A stretch of 64,000 nt of DNA, from positions 558,001 to 622,000 of the forward strand of contig CAVWMN010000003.1 in NCBI GenBank assembly GCA_963756115.1, in the 5' to 3' direction. Each line of letters starts with the position of its first letter. Position 1 is the stretch's first letter. Below are positions 8,926 through 18,634 of this stretch, in pieces. The notes beneath the pieces were generated by a model, which saw nothing but the letters and a program-made list of their open reading frames with translations, did no database searches and was not told the DNA's origin. The position numbers and the translations under genes are program-made. This DNA comes from JTS-RE37 sp963756115 (GTDB lineage Bacteria > Bacteroidota > Bacteroidia > Flavobacteriales > Flavobacteriaceae).

Positions 8926-11898
8926 TTAGAGTCCTACAGACAAGTGAAACATAAATCTTTTTGATGAGGGGAAAGGGGCAACCTCTATCCCGATACCCGC
9001 AGCCGCGGAACCAAAATTCGAAACTTCGGGGTCATAGCTGTTGTAATCAAAAATATTGATCAGGTTCCTGCCGGAAAATCCGACTTTTACATCCGAAACG
9101 TGGCCCTTGAATAATTTCTCCAGGGTGGTTGTCGGAATGGTATAATACAGCCCTACTTCCCGCAGTTTCAGATAGGAGGCATCCTCCACAAAAGGCTCTG
9201 CATTCCCGCTCAGGAAGGCTCCGATCCTGTAATCCCCGTTGGGTGTTGTCCCTGCAGGATCCAGCGTAATTTCATCGTAATCTGCGCTGGTACCACCGAA
9301 ATCCGAGAGCAAGCGGCTTAAATTGACGTTATCCCCGCCTTTTTTCCAATGCCACAAAAAGGACAGCGTAAAAGCCCGGTACCGGAGGTTGTTGCTAAAG
9401 GTCATTTGAAAGTCGGGTTCCGCATCCCCTAATACCACCACGTTGCCATTGACATCATTCCCCACGATCTGGGTGGCACTCTTGCCCTCTTCGATCCTGA
9501 ATGTTCCCAAGCCGGTACCAAATCCCTGTGTGTCGAAGGAATTAACCGTCAGTTCGGTAATCTCAGACCTGTTCTTAAACCAGGTTGTGTTGATATCCCA
9601 GGAAAAATCCGGGGTGTCAAACGCCTTGGCATCAAGACCCAGCTCCAAGCCGTTGTTTTCCAAGGAACCTGCATTGGCCCATCGAAAGGTATATCCGGAG
9701 GATGGTTCATTATCTGCCTGAAGGATCAGGTCTTCCACTTTTTTGTTATACCAGGTCACCACCAGGGAAATGCGATTGTCAAAGAACCCCGCATCCAAAC
9801 CGATTTCCAGTTCTTTCTGCCGTTCCGGCTGGATACTGGGATCCCCAAGCGTTGTTGGGGTTATGATCCCCACATTACCGTTTATGGTGGTATTGAGGTA
9901 GGACGTAAACAAAGCGCCGTACGGTGCAAAGTTCCCGGCTTCCCCGTAAGCAGCACGCAACTTAACCTGGTCAACTCCCTGCACTGTCCAAAAATCAAAA
10001 TTATGGATGTTAACCGCGGCTGAAGCTTTTGGATAATAGAATAATTCATTGGCATCCCCGTTATTGGAGGATTTATCACCCCGTAACCCCAGGGTGCCTA
10101 TGAACTTATCCTGGAAGTTTACTTCTTCCTGAACAAAAAAACCGGAATCTTCCTGCTCCAGCCGGAATTGATCTACCCCTACGTTTGCCGCCTGGTCTAC
10201 ATTGGATTCGGATGCTATAAGGCCGGTGGAGGTAACCCGGACGGTATTTTGCGAAAATTGCTGGTTGGTTACCCCTGCCTGGGTCGTGAAGCTGAGTTCC
10301 CCGGGCGTCGTATAATTATGAAGTAAAAAGGCGGAATAATTGGCATCTGTATTCTGGGTTGTCCCGTCTGAGGTCAGGCCATCCACCCCGCCAACAGCAG
10401 GACTCATAAATTGCAGGTCTCGCGGGAAGAATACGGTGGTTTTCAAAGTATAGGTGTCCAAACCGGCCCGCAGGATCAGCTTCAGGTTCTGTCGTTCTGT
10501 CCTGAACAGCAATGCATCGAGGGATCCCCCGCCGATCAGCCTTTTGACGGACTCATTGTTTACCATGACATCACGGGTGTGTACCTGGTTGGAGGAATTG
10601 AAAGGATGATCCGGGTAGTTCCCGTCTGCGTCCGGGAGGAGGTAATCCCAGGGACGGGTGAACAAGGTAGAGACCCCGATAGTAGTATTTGTATTATCGT
10701 TGTTGAAAAATCCCCGGTCAGCGCTGGAGCTGATATAATTCCCGGTGACCGACAACTTGATATCATCCGTTATAAAGTGATCCACGTTTAACCGGACCGA
10801 TTTTTTACCGGCTCCGGTTTTCTTTACAATCCCATCCTCCTCGTTAGTGGTAAAGCTGCCAAAGAAAGAGGTTTTCTCATTGCCTCCGGAAACGCTGGCA
10901 CTGGTATTGGAAATAAATCCTTTTTCCCCATAGATCTCTTTTTCATAATCGATGAGCGTCCCGGCATTTTGGGCTGCCGTAAACAGGGCTCCCTCCCCGT
11001 ACACACTTTCTGCAAGAGCAGCTGTCCAGTTACGCTGGCCCAGGAGGTTCACCGCCTCATTCCATCCCACGGCCTGGGAAAAGTTGACCTTCGTTTTCCC
11101 CTGCTTTCCTTTCTTTGTGGTAATGATCACCACCCCGGCTGCTGCACGGGAACCATAAATGGCTGCCGCGGAGGCCCCTTTCAATATCTCAACGCTGGCG
11201 ATGTCCTCCGGATTGATATCCGCGATCCTGTTGGAGGCATTGTCCTGGTTATCTGTGGTGGAAGCACCCCCGCCTGCTGCATTGGAAACGTCATTCAGAC
11301 CGCCTGCGAATACGCTGTTGTTGTTTACATAGACCCCGTCAATGATATACAAAGGCTGCCCGTTGCTGTTGATGGAAGTAACCCCCCTCAATTTAACGGA
11401 AATACCACCCCCGGGTGCCCCGGATGCTGCGGTGATCTGTGCCCCGACAAACTTACCGGCCAGGGCTCCGTCTAATGTTTGGGGAGATGTCCGTCCTGTA
11501 AGCTCGTCAGCCGAGACGGAAGCAACCGCATTGGCCGCATTGCTCCGCTTGATGGAGGAGGCCAGCCCCGTTACAACCACCTCATCCAGCCCGGTTGCGG
11601 ATTCCAGCATCGAAATGTCGAGTGTGGTGGCGGTATTCACCTGTTCTTCAATGGTTTGGTATCCCAAAGAGGAGAAAACCAGGACAGCCGGAAAGCTGTC
11701 GACGTTCAATTCGTAATTCCCGTCAAAGTCCGTAGTAGTCCCGGTAGTGGTTCCCTTTACTACAACATTTACCCCGGGTAAGGGAGTATTCGATGCTGCA
11801 TCTGTAACATTCCCAGTGACTGTCCCCTGCGAAAATGCCAGAAATGGCATGGCAAGGCACAACCACAGGAATTTTCTTCCTAAGTTGATTTTTTTCAT
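8926..11898 (-). CDS. SusC/RagA-family TonB-dependent outer-membrane transporter
   Basis: TonB-dependent importer that pairs with the SusD lipoprotein below. I place the start at the ATG at 11898 because it gives a clean signal peptide (MKKINLGRKFLW..FSQG); the longer reading frame to 12003 adds 35 implausible residues. Domains in order: signal 1-24, carboxypeptidase-regulatory-like domain about 26-105 (TGNVTDAASNTPLPGVNVVV, DFDGNYEL), plug domain about 115-240 including the SusC/RagA signature region (PLYIIDGVYV, SVEILKGASAAAIYGSRAA), then a 22-stranded barrel to the C-terminal VGL. Length 990 aa is normal. A near-consensus -7 box (CAAATAAT read on plus, 11953-11960) lies upstream. Confidence 0.95.
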   Translation of the reverse strand: MKKINLGRKFLWLCLAMPFLAFSQGTVTGNVTDAASNTPLPGVNVVVKGTTTGTTTDFDGNYELNVDSFPAVLVFSSLGYQTIEEQVNTATTLDISMLESATGLDEVVVTGLASSIKRSNAANAVASVSADELTGRTSPQTLDGALAGKFVGAQITAASGAPGGGISVKLRGVTSINSNGQPLYIIDGVYVNNNSVFAGGLNDVSNAAGGGASTTDNQDNASNRIADINPEDIASVEILKGASAAAIYGSRAAAGVVIITTKKGKQGKTKVNFSQAVGWNEAVNLLGQRNWTAALAESVYGEGALFTAAQNAGTLIDYEKEIYGEKGFISNTSASVSGGNEKTSFFGSFTTNEEDGIVKKTGAGKKSVRLNVDHFITDDIKLSVTGNYISSSADRGFFNNDNTNTTIGVSTLFTRPWDYLLPDADGNYPDHPFNSSNQVHTRDVMVNNESVKRLIGGGSLDALLFRTERQNLKLILRAGLDTYTLKTTVFFPRDLQFMSPAVGGVDGLTSDGTTQNTDANYSAFLLHNYTTPGELSFTTQAGVTNQQFSQNTVRVTSTGLIASESNVDQAANVGVDQFRLEQEDSGFFVQEEVNFQDKFIGTLGLRGDKSSNNGDANELFYYPKASAAVNIHNFDFWTVQGVDQVKLRAAYGEAGNFAPYGALFTSYLNTTINGNVGIITPTTLGDPSIQPERQKELEIGLDAGFFDNRISLVVTWYNKKVEDLILQADNEPSSGYTFRWANAGSLENNGLELGLDAKAFDTPDFSWDINTTWFKNRSEITELTVNSFDTQGFGTGLGTFRIEEGKSATQIVGNDVNGNVVVLGDAEPDFQMTFSNNLRYRAFTLSFLWHWKKGGDNVNLSRLLSDFGGTSADYDEITLDPAGTTPNGDYRIGAFLSGNAEPFVEDASYLKLREVGLYYTIPTTTLEKLFKGHVSDVKVGFSGRNLINIFDYNSYDPEVSNFGSAAAGIGIEVAPFPSSKRFMFHLSVGL

Positions 11899-12056
11899 GT
11901 TTGTTCGTTTTTTGTTAGTAATTGTGAATACCAAGTTAGTAAAGAAATGAATCAAATAATGTGAATTCGATAATTTTCTAAACCCCTGCTTCCTCCGTAA
12001 CACACCTTATTACCAGCAAAATACACTTTAGCCATAGAGTTAACATGCAATCTTCT

Positions 12057-12064
12057 TACATTTG
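12057..12064 (+). promoter_or_regulatory. Bacteroidota -7 promoter element (TACATTTG) of aspS
   Basis: Exact TAnnTTTG match 24 bases before the aspS ATG at 12089, giving a predicted leader of about 20 bases. Confidence 0.6.
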
Positions 12065-12088
12065 CGGCTGTAAAAATGAAGAACTAGC

Positions 12089-13837
12089 ATGTACAGGAGT
12101 CACACCTGTGGTGAGTTGAACGCATCACATATAGAAACAGAGGTAACACTTGCCGGATGGGTCCATAAAATAAGGGATAAGGGATTTGTGGTATGGATTG
12201 ACCTGCGGGACCGGTATGGCATTACACAACTGGTGTTCGATCAGGAACGCAGCCCGGCGGAGCTTCTTGAAAAGGCACGTTCCCTGGGTCGGGAATTTGT
12301 GATACAGGTTACCGGAAAGGTGATCGAAAGGACCTCTAAAAATCCCAACATGGATACCGGAAGTATTGAGGTCCTTCCCACTGATCTCAAGATCCTGAAC
12401 AGCTCGCTCCTACCGCCCTTTACCATTGAAGACCAGACAGACGGCGGGGAAGATATCCGGATGAAATACCGCTACCTGGATATTCGGAGGTCACCGGTGA
12501 AGAACAACCTTATCTTCCGGAGTAAAGTTGCCATGGAGGTGCGAAAATATTTATCTTCAGAGGGTTTTATAGAAGTTGAGACCCCTTACCTCATCAAATC
12601 CACACCCGAAGGGGCCCGCGATTTTGTTGTGCCCAGCCGGATGAATGAAGGCCAGTTCTATGCACTGCCGCAATCCCCCCAAACCTTCAAACAATTGCTG
12701 ATGGTCGGCGGACTCGATAAGTATTTTCAGATCGTGAAATGCTTCCGCGATGAAGACTTGCGCGCCGACAGGCAACCGGAATTTACTCAGATCGATTGTG
12801 AGATGGCATTTGTTGAGCAGGACGATATCCTGGAAGTATTTGAGGGGTTAACCAGGCATTTGATACGGGAAATAGCAAACCAGGAGGTAGGAAAATTCCC
12901 AAGGCTTACCTATGACGAAGCCATGCGCCGGTACGGTAATGACAAGCCGGATATCCGCTTTGGGATGGAATTCGGAAACCTCAATGACATCGCCAGGCAT
13001 AAGGAATTTGAAGTCTTCAATTCGGCAGAATTGGTGGCAGGCATCGCTGTACCGGGTGCTGCATCCTATACCCGAAAAGAAATTGACCAGTTGATCGACT
13101 GGGTTCGGAGGCCCCAGATTGGGGCAAAAGGGATGGTTTACGTAAAATGTAATGAGGATGGAACCTACAAATCCTCCGTTGATAAATTCTATGATGAAAA
13201 AGACCTGGCCGCATGGGCTGCCGTAACCGGTGCAGCCCCGGGCGACCTTATTTTTATCCTCTCGGGGGATACACATGCGACGAGGACACAATTAAGTGCA
13301 CTACGGATGGAAATGGCCAGGCGGCTGGGCCTGCGAAAGGCAACTGAATTTGCGCCCCTCTGGGTAGTTGATTTCCCATTGCTGGAATGGGATGAAGAAA
13401 TTGGGAATTTCCATGCCATGCACCACCCTTTTACCGCCCCCAAACCGGGGCAACTCCCATTATTGGAATCCAATCCCGGGGCAGTAAGGGCCAACGCCTA
13501 CGACCTCGTACTCAATGGTAACGAGGTAGGCGGGGGTTCTATAAGAATACATGATTCCGAAACCCAGGCGATTATGTTCCGGCACCTGGGCTTTACCGAG
13601 GAGCAGGCAAAAGCACAATTTGGTTTTTTGATGGATGCCTTTAAGTTTGGTGCGCCCCCACATGGCGGGATTGCCTTTGGCCTGGACCGTCTCGTGGCCA
13701 TCCTTGGTGGGCAGGAAACCATACGCGATTTTATTGCGTTTCCTAAAAACAACAGTGGCCGTGATGTGATGATAGACGCCCCGGCGCCCATAGATCCGGA
13801 TCAACTAAAGGAACTCCATTTAAAGCTGGACCTTTGA
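12089..13837 (+). CDS. aspS: Aspartyl-tRNA synthetase
   Basis: Class II aminoacyl-tRNA synthetase charging tRNA-Asp in the cytoplasm (582 aa, normal bacterial length). An N-terminal OB-fold anticodon-binding domain occupies about residues 1-105 (LAGWVHKIRDKGFVVWIDLR). Class II motif 2 is visible as FRDEDLRADRQPEFTQID at about residues 217-234 and motif 3 as GGIAFGLDRLVAILGG near residue 530. Between them lies the bacterial GAD insertion domain (about 280-410). The bacterial type, with KFPRLTYDEAMRRYG after motif 2, is clear. A short gene-free leader with a -7 element precedes it; it appears monocistronic. Confidence 0.98.
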   Translation: MYRSHTCGELNASHIETEVTLAGWVHKIRDKGFVVWIDLRDRYGITQLVFDQERSPAELLEKARSLGREFVIQVTGKVIERTSKNPNMDTGSIEVLPTDLKILNSSLLPPFTIEDQTDGGEDIRMKYRYLDIRRSPVKNNLIFRSKVAMEVRKYLSSEGFIEVETPYLIKSTPEGARDFVVPSRMNEGQFYALPQSPQTFKQLLMVGGLDKYFQIVKCFRDEDLRADRQPEFTQIDCEMAFVEQDDILEVFEGLTRHLIREIANQEVGKFPRLTYDEAMRRYGNDKPDIRFGMEFGNLNDIARHKEFEVFNSAELVAGIAVPGAASYTRKEIDQLIDWVRRPQIGAKGMVYVKCNEDGTYKSSVDKFYDEKDLAAWAAVTGAAPGDLIFILSGDTHATRTQLSALRMEMARRLGLRKATEFAPLWVVDFPLLEWDEEIGNFHAMHHPFTAPKPGQLPLLESNPGAVRANAYDLVLNGNEVGGGSIRIHDSETQAIMFRHLGFTEEQAKAQFGFLMDAFKFGAPPHGGIAFGLDRLVAILGGQETIRDFIAFPKNNSGRDVMIDAPAPIDPDQLKELHLKLDL

Positions 13838-13947
13838 CAAGGGCTGTGAAGAAAGCCATTCAGATCAATATCACCGGATGAGGATTGCCATACAGGGTAT
13901 CCTCCAAGGGAATTGAATACCTTTAATTCCGAAATACGGTTTTTAAC

Positions 13948-15729
13948 ATGCCCAACCCCGGTACTATATTTACACGATTCCTGAAGTGGCGGTATAAACA
14001 TATATCAGAAAAGACCTTTACCTATGTTTTAAGTATAGCGGTGGGTTTCCTGGCCGGATTAGCGGCCGTTACCATAAAAAACAGTACCTATTTCATCGAA
14101 TCCCTGTTGGAGCAGGGGATCGTGCTTTCCCACTACCAGTTATATTTTATACTGCCGGTAATCGGACTTACACTGGTATACCTTTATGTAAAATTCATCC
14201 ACCGGGAAGCGCTTGAACATGCCATTTCCTCTATCCTCTTTGCACTTTCCCGGAAGAAGGGTGTAATTAGCCTTAAAAAAATATATACCCCTCTGATCAC
14301 AGCGCCGCTCACAGTCGGATTTGGGGGTTCTGTGGGGCTGTTGGGGCCGGCGGTGGCCTCAGCTGCTGCCCTCAGTTCCAATTTCGGCAGGCTGCTGCAT
14401 GTACATCCAAAAATCCGTACCCTGCTGATCGCCTGTGCTTCCGCCGGGGCCATAGCATCCATATTCCAGGCGCCCATTGCTGCCATAATTTTTGCAGTTG
14501 AGATTTTCAGCCTGGACCTTACCATGCTATCACTGCTACCCTTGCTGCTGGCTTCGATAGCAGGCGTACTGACTTCCTATTTTTTCCTTGGGGATGAAAA
14601 CCTGTTCAACTTTACACTGACAGACAAATTTGAGATAAACGACACCTTGTTCTACATCGTCCTCGGGGTAGGGACCGCATTTGCCTCTATCTACTTTACC
14701 AAAATGTACTTTGTGATTTTAAAGTTCTTTGAACGCTTTAAAAGTCCAAAATATAAATTGCTGGTAGGAGGTCTGGCTATCGGGGTAATGCTTTATTTTA
14801 TTCCCCCCTTATATGGGGAAGGCCTGGGATTTATCAACGATTTACTGCAGGGGGAGCATATCAAGGCGCTGGGGAAAACACCTTTTGACCAGTTTACCGG
14901 AAATATCTGGGTGGTTATAGCACTGCTGCTGGGAATAACCATCTTTAAAGCGGTGGCGATGACCACTACTTTTGCTGCCGGGGGAGCCGGGGGTATTTTT
15001 ATCCCCACAATGGTAATGGGGAGTACATTTGGGAATGCCGTCGCCAAGATCATCAATAATTCGGGCCTTGGATTTCTTGTAAGCGAAAGCAACTTTACGC
15101 TCATCGGAATGGCGGGACTTATAACCGGTGTGCTCCACGCCCCGTTAACGGCAATTTTCCTTATAGCAGAAATTACCGGCGGCTATGAGCTTTTTGTTCC
15201 CCTGATGATCACGGCTGCCATATCCTATCTGATCACCAAAAATTCGATGGAGCATACCATATATACCCGGGAACTTGCCGAAATTGGGGCACTTATCACC
15301 CACAACAAGGATAAAACGGTTTTGACGCTGATGCACCTGGACGACGTGCTGGAAAAGGATTTCAAAGTGGTCAGTCAGACGATGACCCTGGGGGATATGC
15401 TATTTAACTCAGTAGCGAAATCCACCCGCAACATTTTCCCTGTGGTAGATGAAAATGGTGTATTGACGGGCATCGTTTTACTGGATGATATCCGCGAGTT
15501 TATGTTTGACAGGGATAAATACGAAACCGTGCAGGTTGAAGCCATCATGCACAGTGCCCCTGAACATATCTTTTATGAAAAAGACAGTATGCAAAGGGTC
15601 ATGCAAAAATTCCAGGACAGTGGTGCCTGGAACCTGCCCGTCATCAAAGGGGGTAAATATTACGGTTTCGTCTCCAAATCCAAACTCCTTACGGCCTACC
15701 GGAGAAAGTTGATTAACTTTACACGCTAA
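13948..15729 (+). CDS. ClC-family chloride channel/transporter with C-terminal CBS pair
   Basis: Membrane protein of 593 aa. The ClC core spans about residues 20-430, with many transmembrane helices and the anion-binding motifs GGSVGLLGP (127-135) and AAGGAGGIFIP (about 344-354). Two CBS domains follow at about 455-590 and probably sense nucleotides. The conserved gating glutamate, which in homologues sits in GREGP or GLEAP, is replaced by Leu132 (codon TTG at 14341-14343). This suggests channel-like or ungated behaviour. The start at 13948 is the first ATG; homologues begin near the segment FLKWRYKHISEKTF, so a slightly later start is possible. It is translationally coupled by TAATG to a small membrane protein. 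Confidence 0.93.
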   Translation: MPNPGTIFTRFLKWRYKHISEKTFTYVLSIAVGFLAGLAAVTIKNSTYFIESLLEQGIVLSHYQLYFILPVIGLTLVYLYVKFIHREALEHAISSILFALSRKKGVISLKKIYTPLITAPLTVGFGGSVGLLGPAVASAAALSSNFGRLLHVHPKIRTLLIACASAGAIASIFQAPIAAIIFAVEIFSLDLTMLSLLPLLLASIAGVLTSYFFLGDENLFNFTLTDKFEINDTLFYIVLGVGTAFASIYFTKMYFVILKFFERFKSPKYKLLVGGLAIGVMLYFIPPLYGEGLGFINDLLQGEHIKALGKTPFDQFTGNIWVVIALLLGITIFKAVAMTTTFAAGGAGGIFIPTMVMGSTFGNAVAKIINNSGLGFLVSESNFTLIGMAGLITGVLHAPLTAIFLIAEITGGYELFVPLMITAAISYLITKNSMEHTIYTRELAEIGALITHNKDKTVLTLMHLDDVLEKDFKVVSQTMTLGDMLFNSVAKSTRNIFPVVDENGVLTGIVLLDDIREFMFDRDKYETVQVEAIMHSAPEHIFYEKDSMQRVMQKFQDSGAWNLPVIKGGKYYGFVSKSKLLTAYRRKLINFTR

Positions 15730-15992
15730 TGCGGTTTAAGATGAAATATTTTGTTTTGATGGTGGTCCTGGCATCCGCAGGGGCCATCATCTATGGGTTC
15801 CAGCTGCAGGAAAATGACCCGGACCTGGCAAATAAATATATCGGGTTTGGAACGGTGGGCCTGTTCCTGGTCGCTATGCCCTTATTCCTTATATCCGCAA
15901 GCAAAGGCAAAAAAGTTAAAGATTATATGTTAACGGATGAAAATATTAAAAAAATGCAAGGGAAAAATAGGGAAAATACTGAAAATCAATAA
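15729..15992 (+). CDS. Small two-helix membrane protein, unknown function
   Basis: Conserved-looking hypothetical protein of 87 aa with two predicted transmembrane segments (about residues 5-24 and 38-58) joined by an acidic loop, followed by a charged cytoplasmic tail rich in Lys/Asn/Glu. The ATG overlaps the ClC stop codon by one base, so co-translation with the ClC protein is likely. An internal ATG at 15741 (MKYFVLMVV) is an alternative start. I do not recognise a named domain; an accessory role for the ClC channel is possible but only inferred from coupling. Confidence 0.75.
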   Translation: MRFKMKYFVLMVVLASAGAIIYGFQLQENDPDLANKYIGFGTVGLFLVAMPLFLISASKGKKVKDYMLTDENIKKMQGKNRENTENQ

Positions 15993-16083
15993 TACTACAG
16001 ATTTTTAAAGGTCTCTTTTATAGGGTTCTGCCCAAAAAATTATATTTTAGTATAGAAATCTATATTATTTTAATTTTTATTTA

Positions 16084-16278
16084 ATGACTGGAACTGTAAA
16101 ATTTTTCAATGAATCCAAAGGATACGGCTTCATTACAAACGACACCACCGGAAAGGACATCTTTGTTCATGCAACGGCGCTGAACGGCGTAGAATTGAAC
16201 GAAGGAGACAAAGTAGAATACCAGGAAGAAGATGGCAGAAAAGGACTGGTTGCTGCACAAGTGCAGGTAATCGGATAA
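16084..16278 (+). CDS. Cold-shock protein (CspA family)
   Basis: Single cold-shock domain of 64 aa binding single-stranded RNA/DNA. RNP1 (KGYGFI) lies at about residues 13-18 and RNP2 (DIFVHA) at 26-31, with the start GTVKFFNESKGYG typical of CspA/CspC proteins. The 90-base upstream region is very A/T-rich and includes the small palindrome TATAGAAATCTATA (16055-16068); it may act as a leader that responds to temperature, which is an inference. A strong terminator follows, so the gene is monocistronic. Confidence 0.96.
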   Translation: MTGTVKFFNESKGYGFITNDTTGKDIFVHATALNGVELNEGDKVEYQEEDGRKGLVAAQVQVIG

Positions 16279-16305
16279 CAATATTGTATTCTTTATTTTG
16301 ATTGG

Positions 16306-16331
16306 ATCCCGCTACTGGCGGGATTTTTTTT
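16306..16331 (+). terminator. Intrinsic terminator after the cold-shock gene
   Basis: ATCCCGC (16306-16312) pairs with GCGGGAT (16318-16324) around a 5-base loop, followed by a run of eight T. Confidence 0.92.
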
Positions 16332-16334
16332 GGT

Positions 16335-16784
16335 TTAATTTAAATTCCGTTTTTCAATAAAGAACTTTTTAAGCAATTCAGAAGCCTCGTTTTCCAGGAT
16401 ACCCCCAACAACTATGGTTTTGGGGTGGATCCTGGTCCCCATTACCGAGAATCCCCGCTGGGCATCATGAGCGCCGAAAACAATTTTGGGGATCTGGCTC
16501 CAGTAAAGCGCTCCGGCACACATCTGGCAAGGCTCCAGGGTAACATAGAGCGTACAATCATGCAGGTATTTGCCGCCCAAAAAATTGGAAGCGGCGGTTA
16601 TGGCCTGCATTTCCGCATGGGCAGTTACATCGTTGAGGCGCTCCGTGAGGTTATGTGCTTTGGCAATTATCCGGTCTTTCACGACAACGATCGCACCAAC
16701 AGGTATTTCGCCAATTTCAAATGCTGCTTCAGCCTCCTGTAAAGCCTTCTTCATAAAGTACGCGTCATTGAGATTGAGGTCCAT
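16335..16784 (-). CDS. tadA: tRNA-specific adenosine deaminase
   Basis: Zinc deaminase converting adenosine 34 to inosine in tRNA-Arg(ACG), acting in the cytoplasm. The catalytic motif HAEMQA (His-Ala-Glu) lies near residue 57 and the zinc-binding EPCQMCAGAL near residue 86, both needed for activity. I use the ATG at 16784 (MDLNLNDAYFMKKAL), which gives 149 aa and the normal family N-terminus; the frame to 16811 adds nine unlikely residues. It is convergent with the cold-shock gene and divergent from dxs. Confidence 0.95.
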   Translation of the reverse strand: MDLNLNDAYFMKKALQEAEAAFEIGEIPVGAIVVVKDRIIAKAHNLTERLNDVTAHAEMQAITAASNFLGGKYLHDCTLYVTLEPCQMCAGALYWSQIPKIVFGAHDAQRGFSVMGTRIHPKTIVVGGILENEASELLKKFFIEKRNLN

Positions 16785-16841
16785 TCCCCCAAAAATACAA
16801 TTTTCGATCAAAAATGGGGGAGTACAGCAACTGAATTGATG

Positions 16842-16849
16842 TACCTTTG
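16842..16849 (+). promoter_or_regulatory. Bacteroidota -7 promoter element (TACCTTTG) of dxs
   Basis: Exact TAnnTTTG match only nine bases before the ATG at 16859, predicting a nearly leaderless mRNA. Confidence 0.6.
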
Positions 16850-16858
16850 TGCCCTGTT

Positions 16859-18634
16859 ATGCATAACCTGGCAAGTATTCATTCCCCTATGGACCTTCGC
16901 TTGTTGAAACCAAGCGACTTGCCTGCCCTTGCACAGGAATTACGGGAATTTATAATAGATATTGTAGCCACTAAGGAAGGGCACCTGGGTGCAAGCCTTG
17001 GGGTTGTTGAACTTACCATTGCCATCCATTATGTTTTCAATACACCCGCAGATAAACTTATATGGGATGTGGGCCATCAGGCCTACGGCCACAAAATTCT
17101 GACCGGGAGGCGGGACATGTTTCATACCAACCGCCAGCTGGGGGGTATTAGCGGATTCCCTAAAAGAAGTGAAAGTGAATATGACGATTTTGGTACGGGG
17201 CATAGTTCAACCTCCATTTCTGCGATTTTGGGCATGGCACTTGCCGCCAGGCTCCGGGGCGATACCGGGAGACAACACATCGCCGTTATCGGCGACGCGT
17301 CCATTGCCAGCGGAATGGCATTCGAGGGGCTCAACCATGCGGGTGTCACAGACACCAACGTGCTCATCATCCTGAACGATAATGCCATCGGGATCGATCC
17401 CAGCGTTGGGGCATTGAAAAAATACCTGACGAATGTCAAAAAAGGGACCGCCAAAGATGAAAATATCTTTGAATGCCTGAACTTCAATTATACAGGCCCT
17501 GTAGACGGACATGATATCCCGGGGCTGATCGCCGAATTGGTACGTCTTAAATCGATTGGAGGCCCTAAACTCTTACACATCATCACCACCAAGGGAAAAG
17601 GCCTGAAAAAGGCAGAAGAAGACCAGGTCCTTTACCATGCCCCTGGTAAATTCGTCAAGGAAACAGGAGACCTTATCCCCGGGCCCCGAAAAAGTGAATT
17701 CCCAAAATATCAGGACGTATTCGGGCATTCGCTGGTTGAACTTGCAAAAACGAACCCCAGGATTATCGGGATTACACCTGCCATGCCCACCGGGAGTTCG
17801 CTTAAATATATGATGGAGGAAATCCCGGAGCGTGCCTTTGATGTGGGTATAGCCGAACAACATGCGGTAACGCTTGCAGCGGGCATGGCAGCAGACGGTT
17901 TTATCCCCTTTTGCAACATTTATTCCACATTCCTGCAACGGGCCTATGATCAGCTGATCCATGATGTTGCCCTGCAAAACCTCCCGGTTATTTTTTGTCT
18001 AGACAGGGCCGGATTGGTTGGGCAGGATGGGGCCACACACCATGGCATCTTTGATATCGCCTACTTGCGATGCATCCCAAACCTCATCGTTTTTTCCCCG
18101 ATGAATGAAATAGAACTCCGGAATATCATGTATACCGCCCAATTGGGACTTAAAGGCCCTATTGCAATCAGGTACCCCAGGGGGAACGGCGTTACCAAAG
18201 CATGGAGACTCCCTTTTCAGGAAATCGCCATCGGGAAGGCCGAGATTTTGAAGGAAGGCACCAGAATAGCCATTCTCAGCATAGGCCACATAGGCAATGC
18301 CCTGGTGGATATTATCCCTGAATCAGGCCAGCCATCCATGGTGGGCCATTACAACATGCGGTTTGTAAAACCGTTGGATACTGCTATGCTGCAGAAGGTG
18401 TTCACAAACTATGATTTTATCATCACGGTAGAAGATGGCAGTGAAAAAGGAGGGTTTGGCAGTGCCGTGCTGGAATATGCCAATTCACAAGGCTGGAAGA
18501 ACCCTGTAAAAATATTTGGCGTGAAAGATCAGTTTATAACCCATGGTACCGTAGCCGAACTCCAGGCCCTGGCCGGAATAGACCGCAATACCATCAATGA
18601 GTATATCAATAAATTAGCCTATGAGAACCAATAA
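16859..18634 (+). CDS. dxs: 1-deoxy-D-xylulose-5-phosphate synthase
   Basis: Thiamine diphosphate enzyme joining pyruvate and glyceraldehyde 3-phosphate, the first step of the MEP isoprenoid pathway. Visible motifs: GHLGASLGVVELTIAIHYVF near residue 40, the ThDP/Mg motif GDASIASGMAFEGLNHAG near 142, NDNAIGIDPSVG at about 170, and the transketolase-like half with GIAEQHAVTLAAGMA (about 325) and DRAGLVGQDGATHHG (about 380). At 591 aa it is of the shorter Bacteroidota form. The ATG at 16859 is preferred to the TTG at 16847, which lies within the -7 box. It overlaps the next gene by 14 bp. Confidence 0.97.
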   Translation: MHNLASIHSPMDLRLLKPSDLPALAQELREFIIDIVATKEGHLGASLGVVELTIAIHYVFNTPADKLIWDVGHQAYGHKILTGRRDMFHTNRQLGGISGFPKRSESEYDDFGTGHSSTSISAILGMALAARLRGDTGRQHIAVIGDASIASGMAFEGLNHAGVTDTNVLIILNDNAIGIDPSVGALKKYLTNVKKGTAKDENIFECLNFNYTGPVDGHDIPGLIAELVRLKSIGGPKLLHIITTKGKGLKKAEEDQVLYHAPGKFVKETGDLIPGPRKSEFPKYQDVFGHSLVELAKTNPRIIGITPAMPTGSSLKYMMEEIPERAFDVGIAEQHAVTLAAGMAADGFIPFCNIYSTFLQRAYDQLIHDVALQNLPVIFCLDRAGLVGQDGATHHGIFDIAYLRCIPNLIVFSPMNEIELRNIMYTAQLGLKGPIAIRYPRGNGVTKAWRLPFQEIAIGKAEILKEGTRIAILSIGHIGNALVDIIPESGQPSMVGHYNMRFVKPLDTAMLQKVFTNYDFIITVEDGSEKGGFGSAVLEYANSQGWKNPVKIFGVKDQFITHGTVAELQALAGIDRNTINEYINKLAYENQ

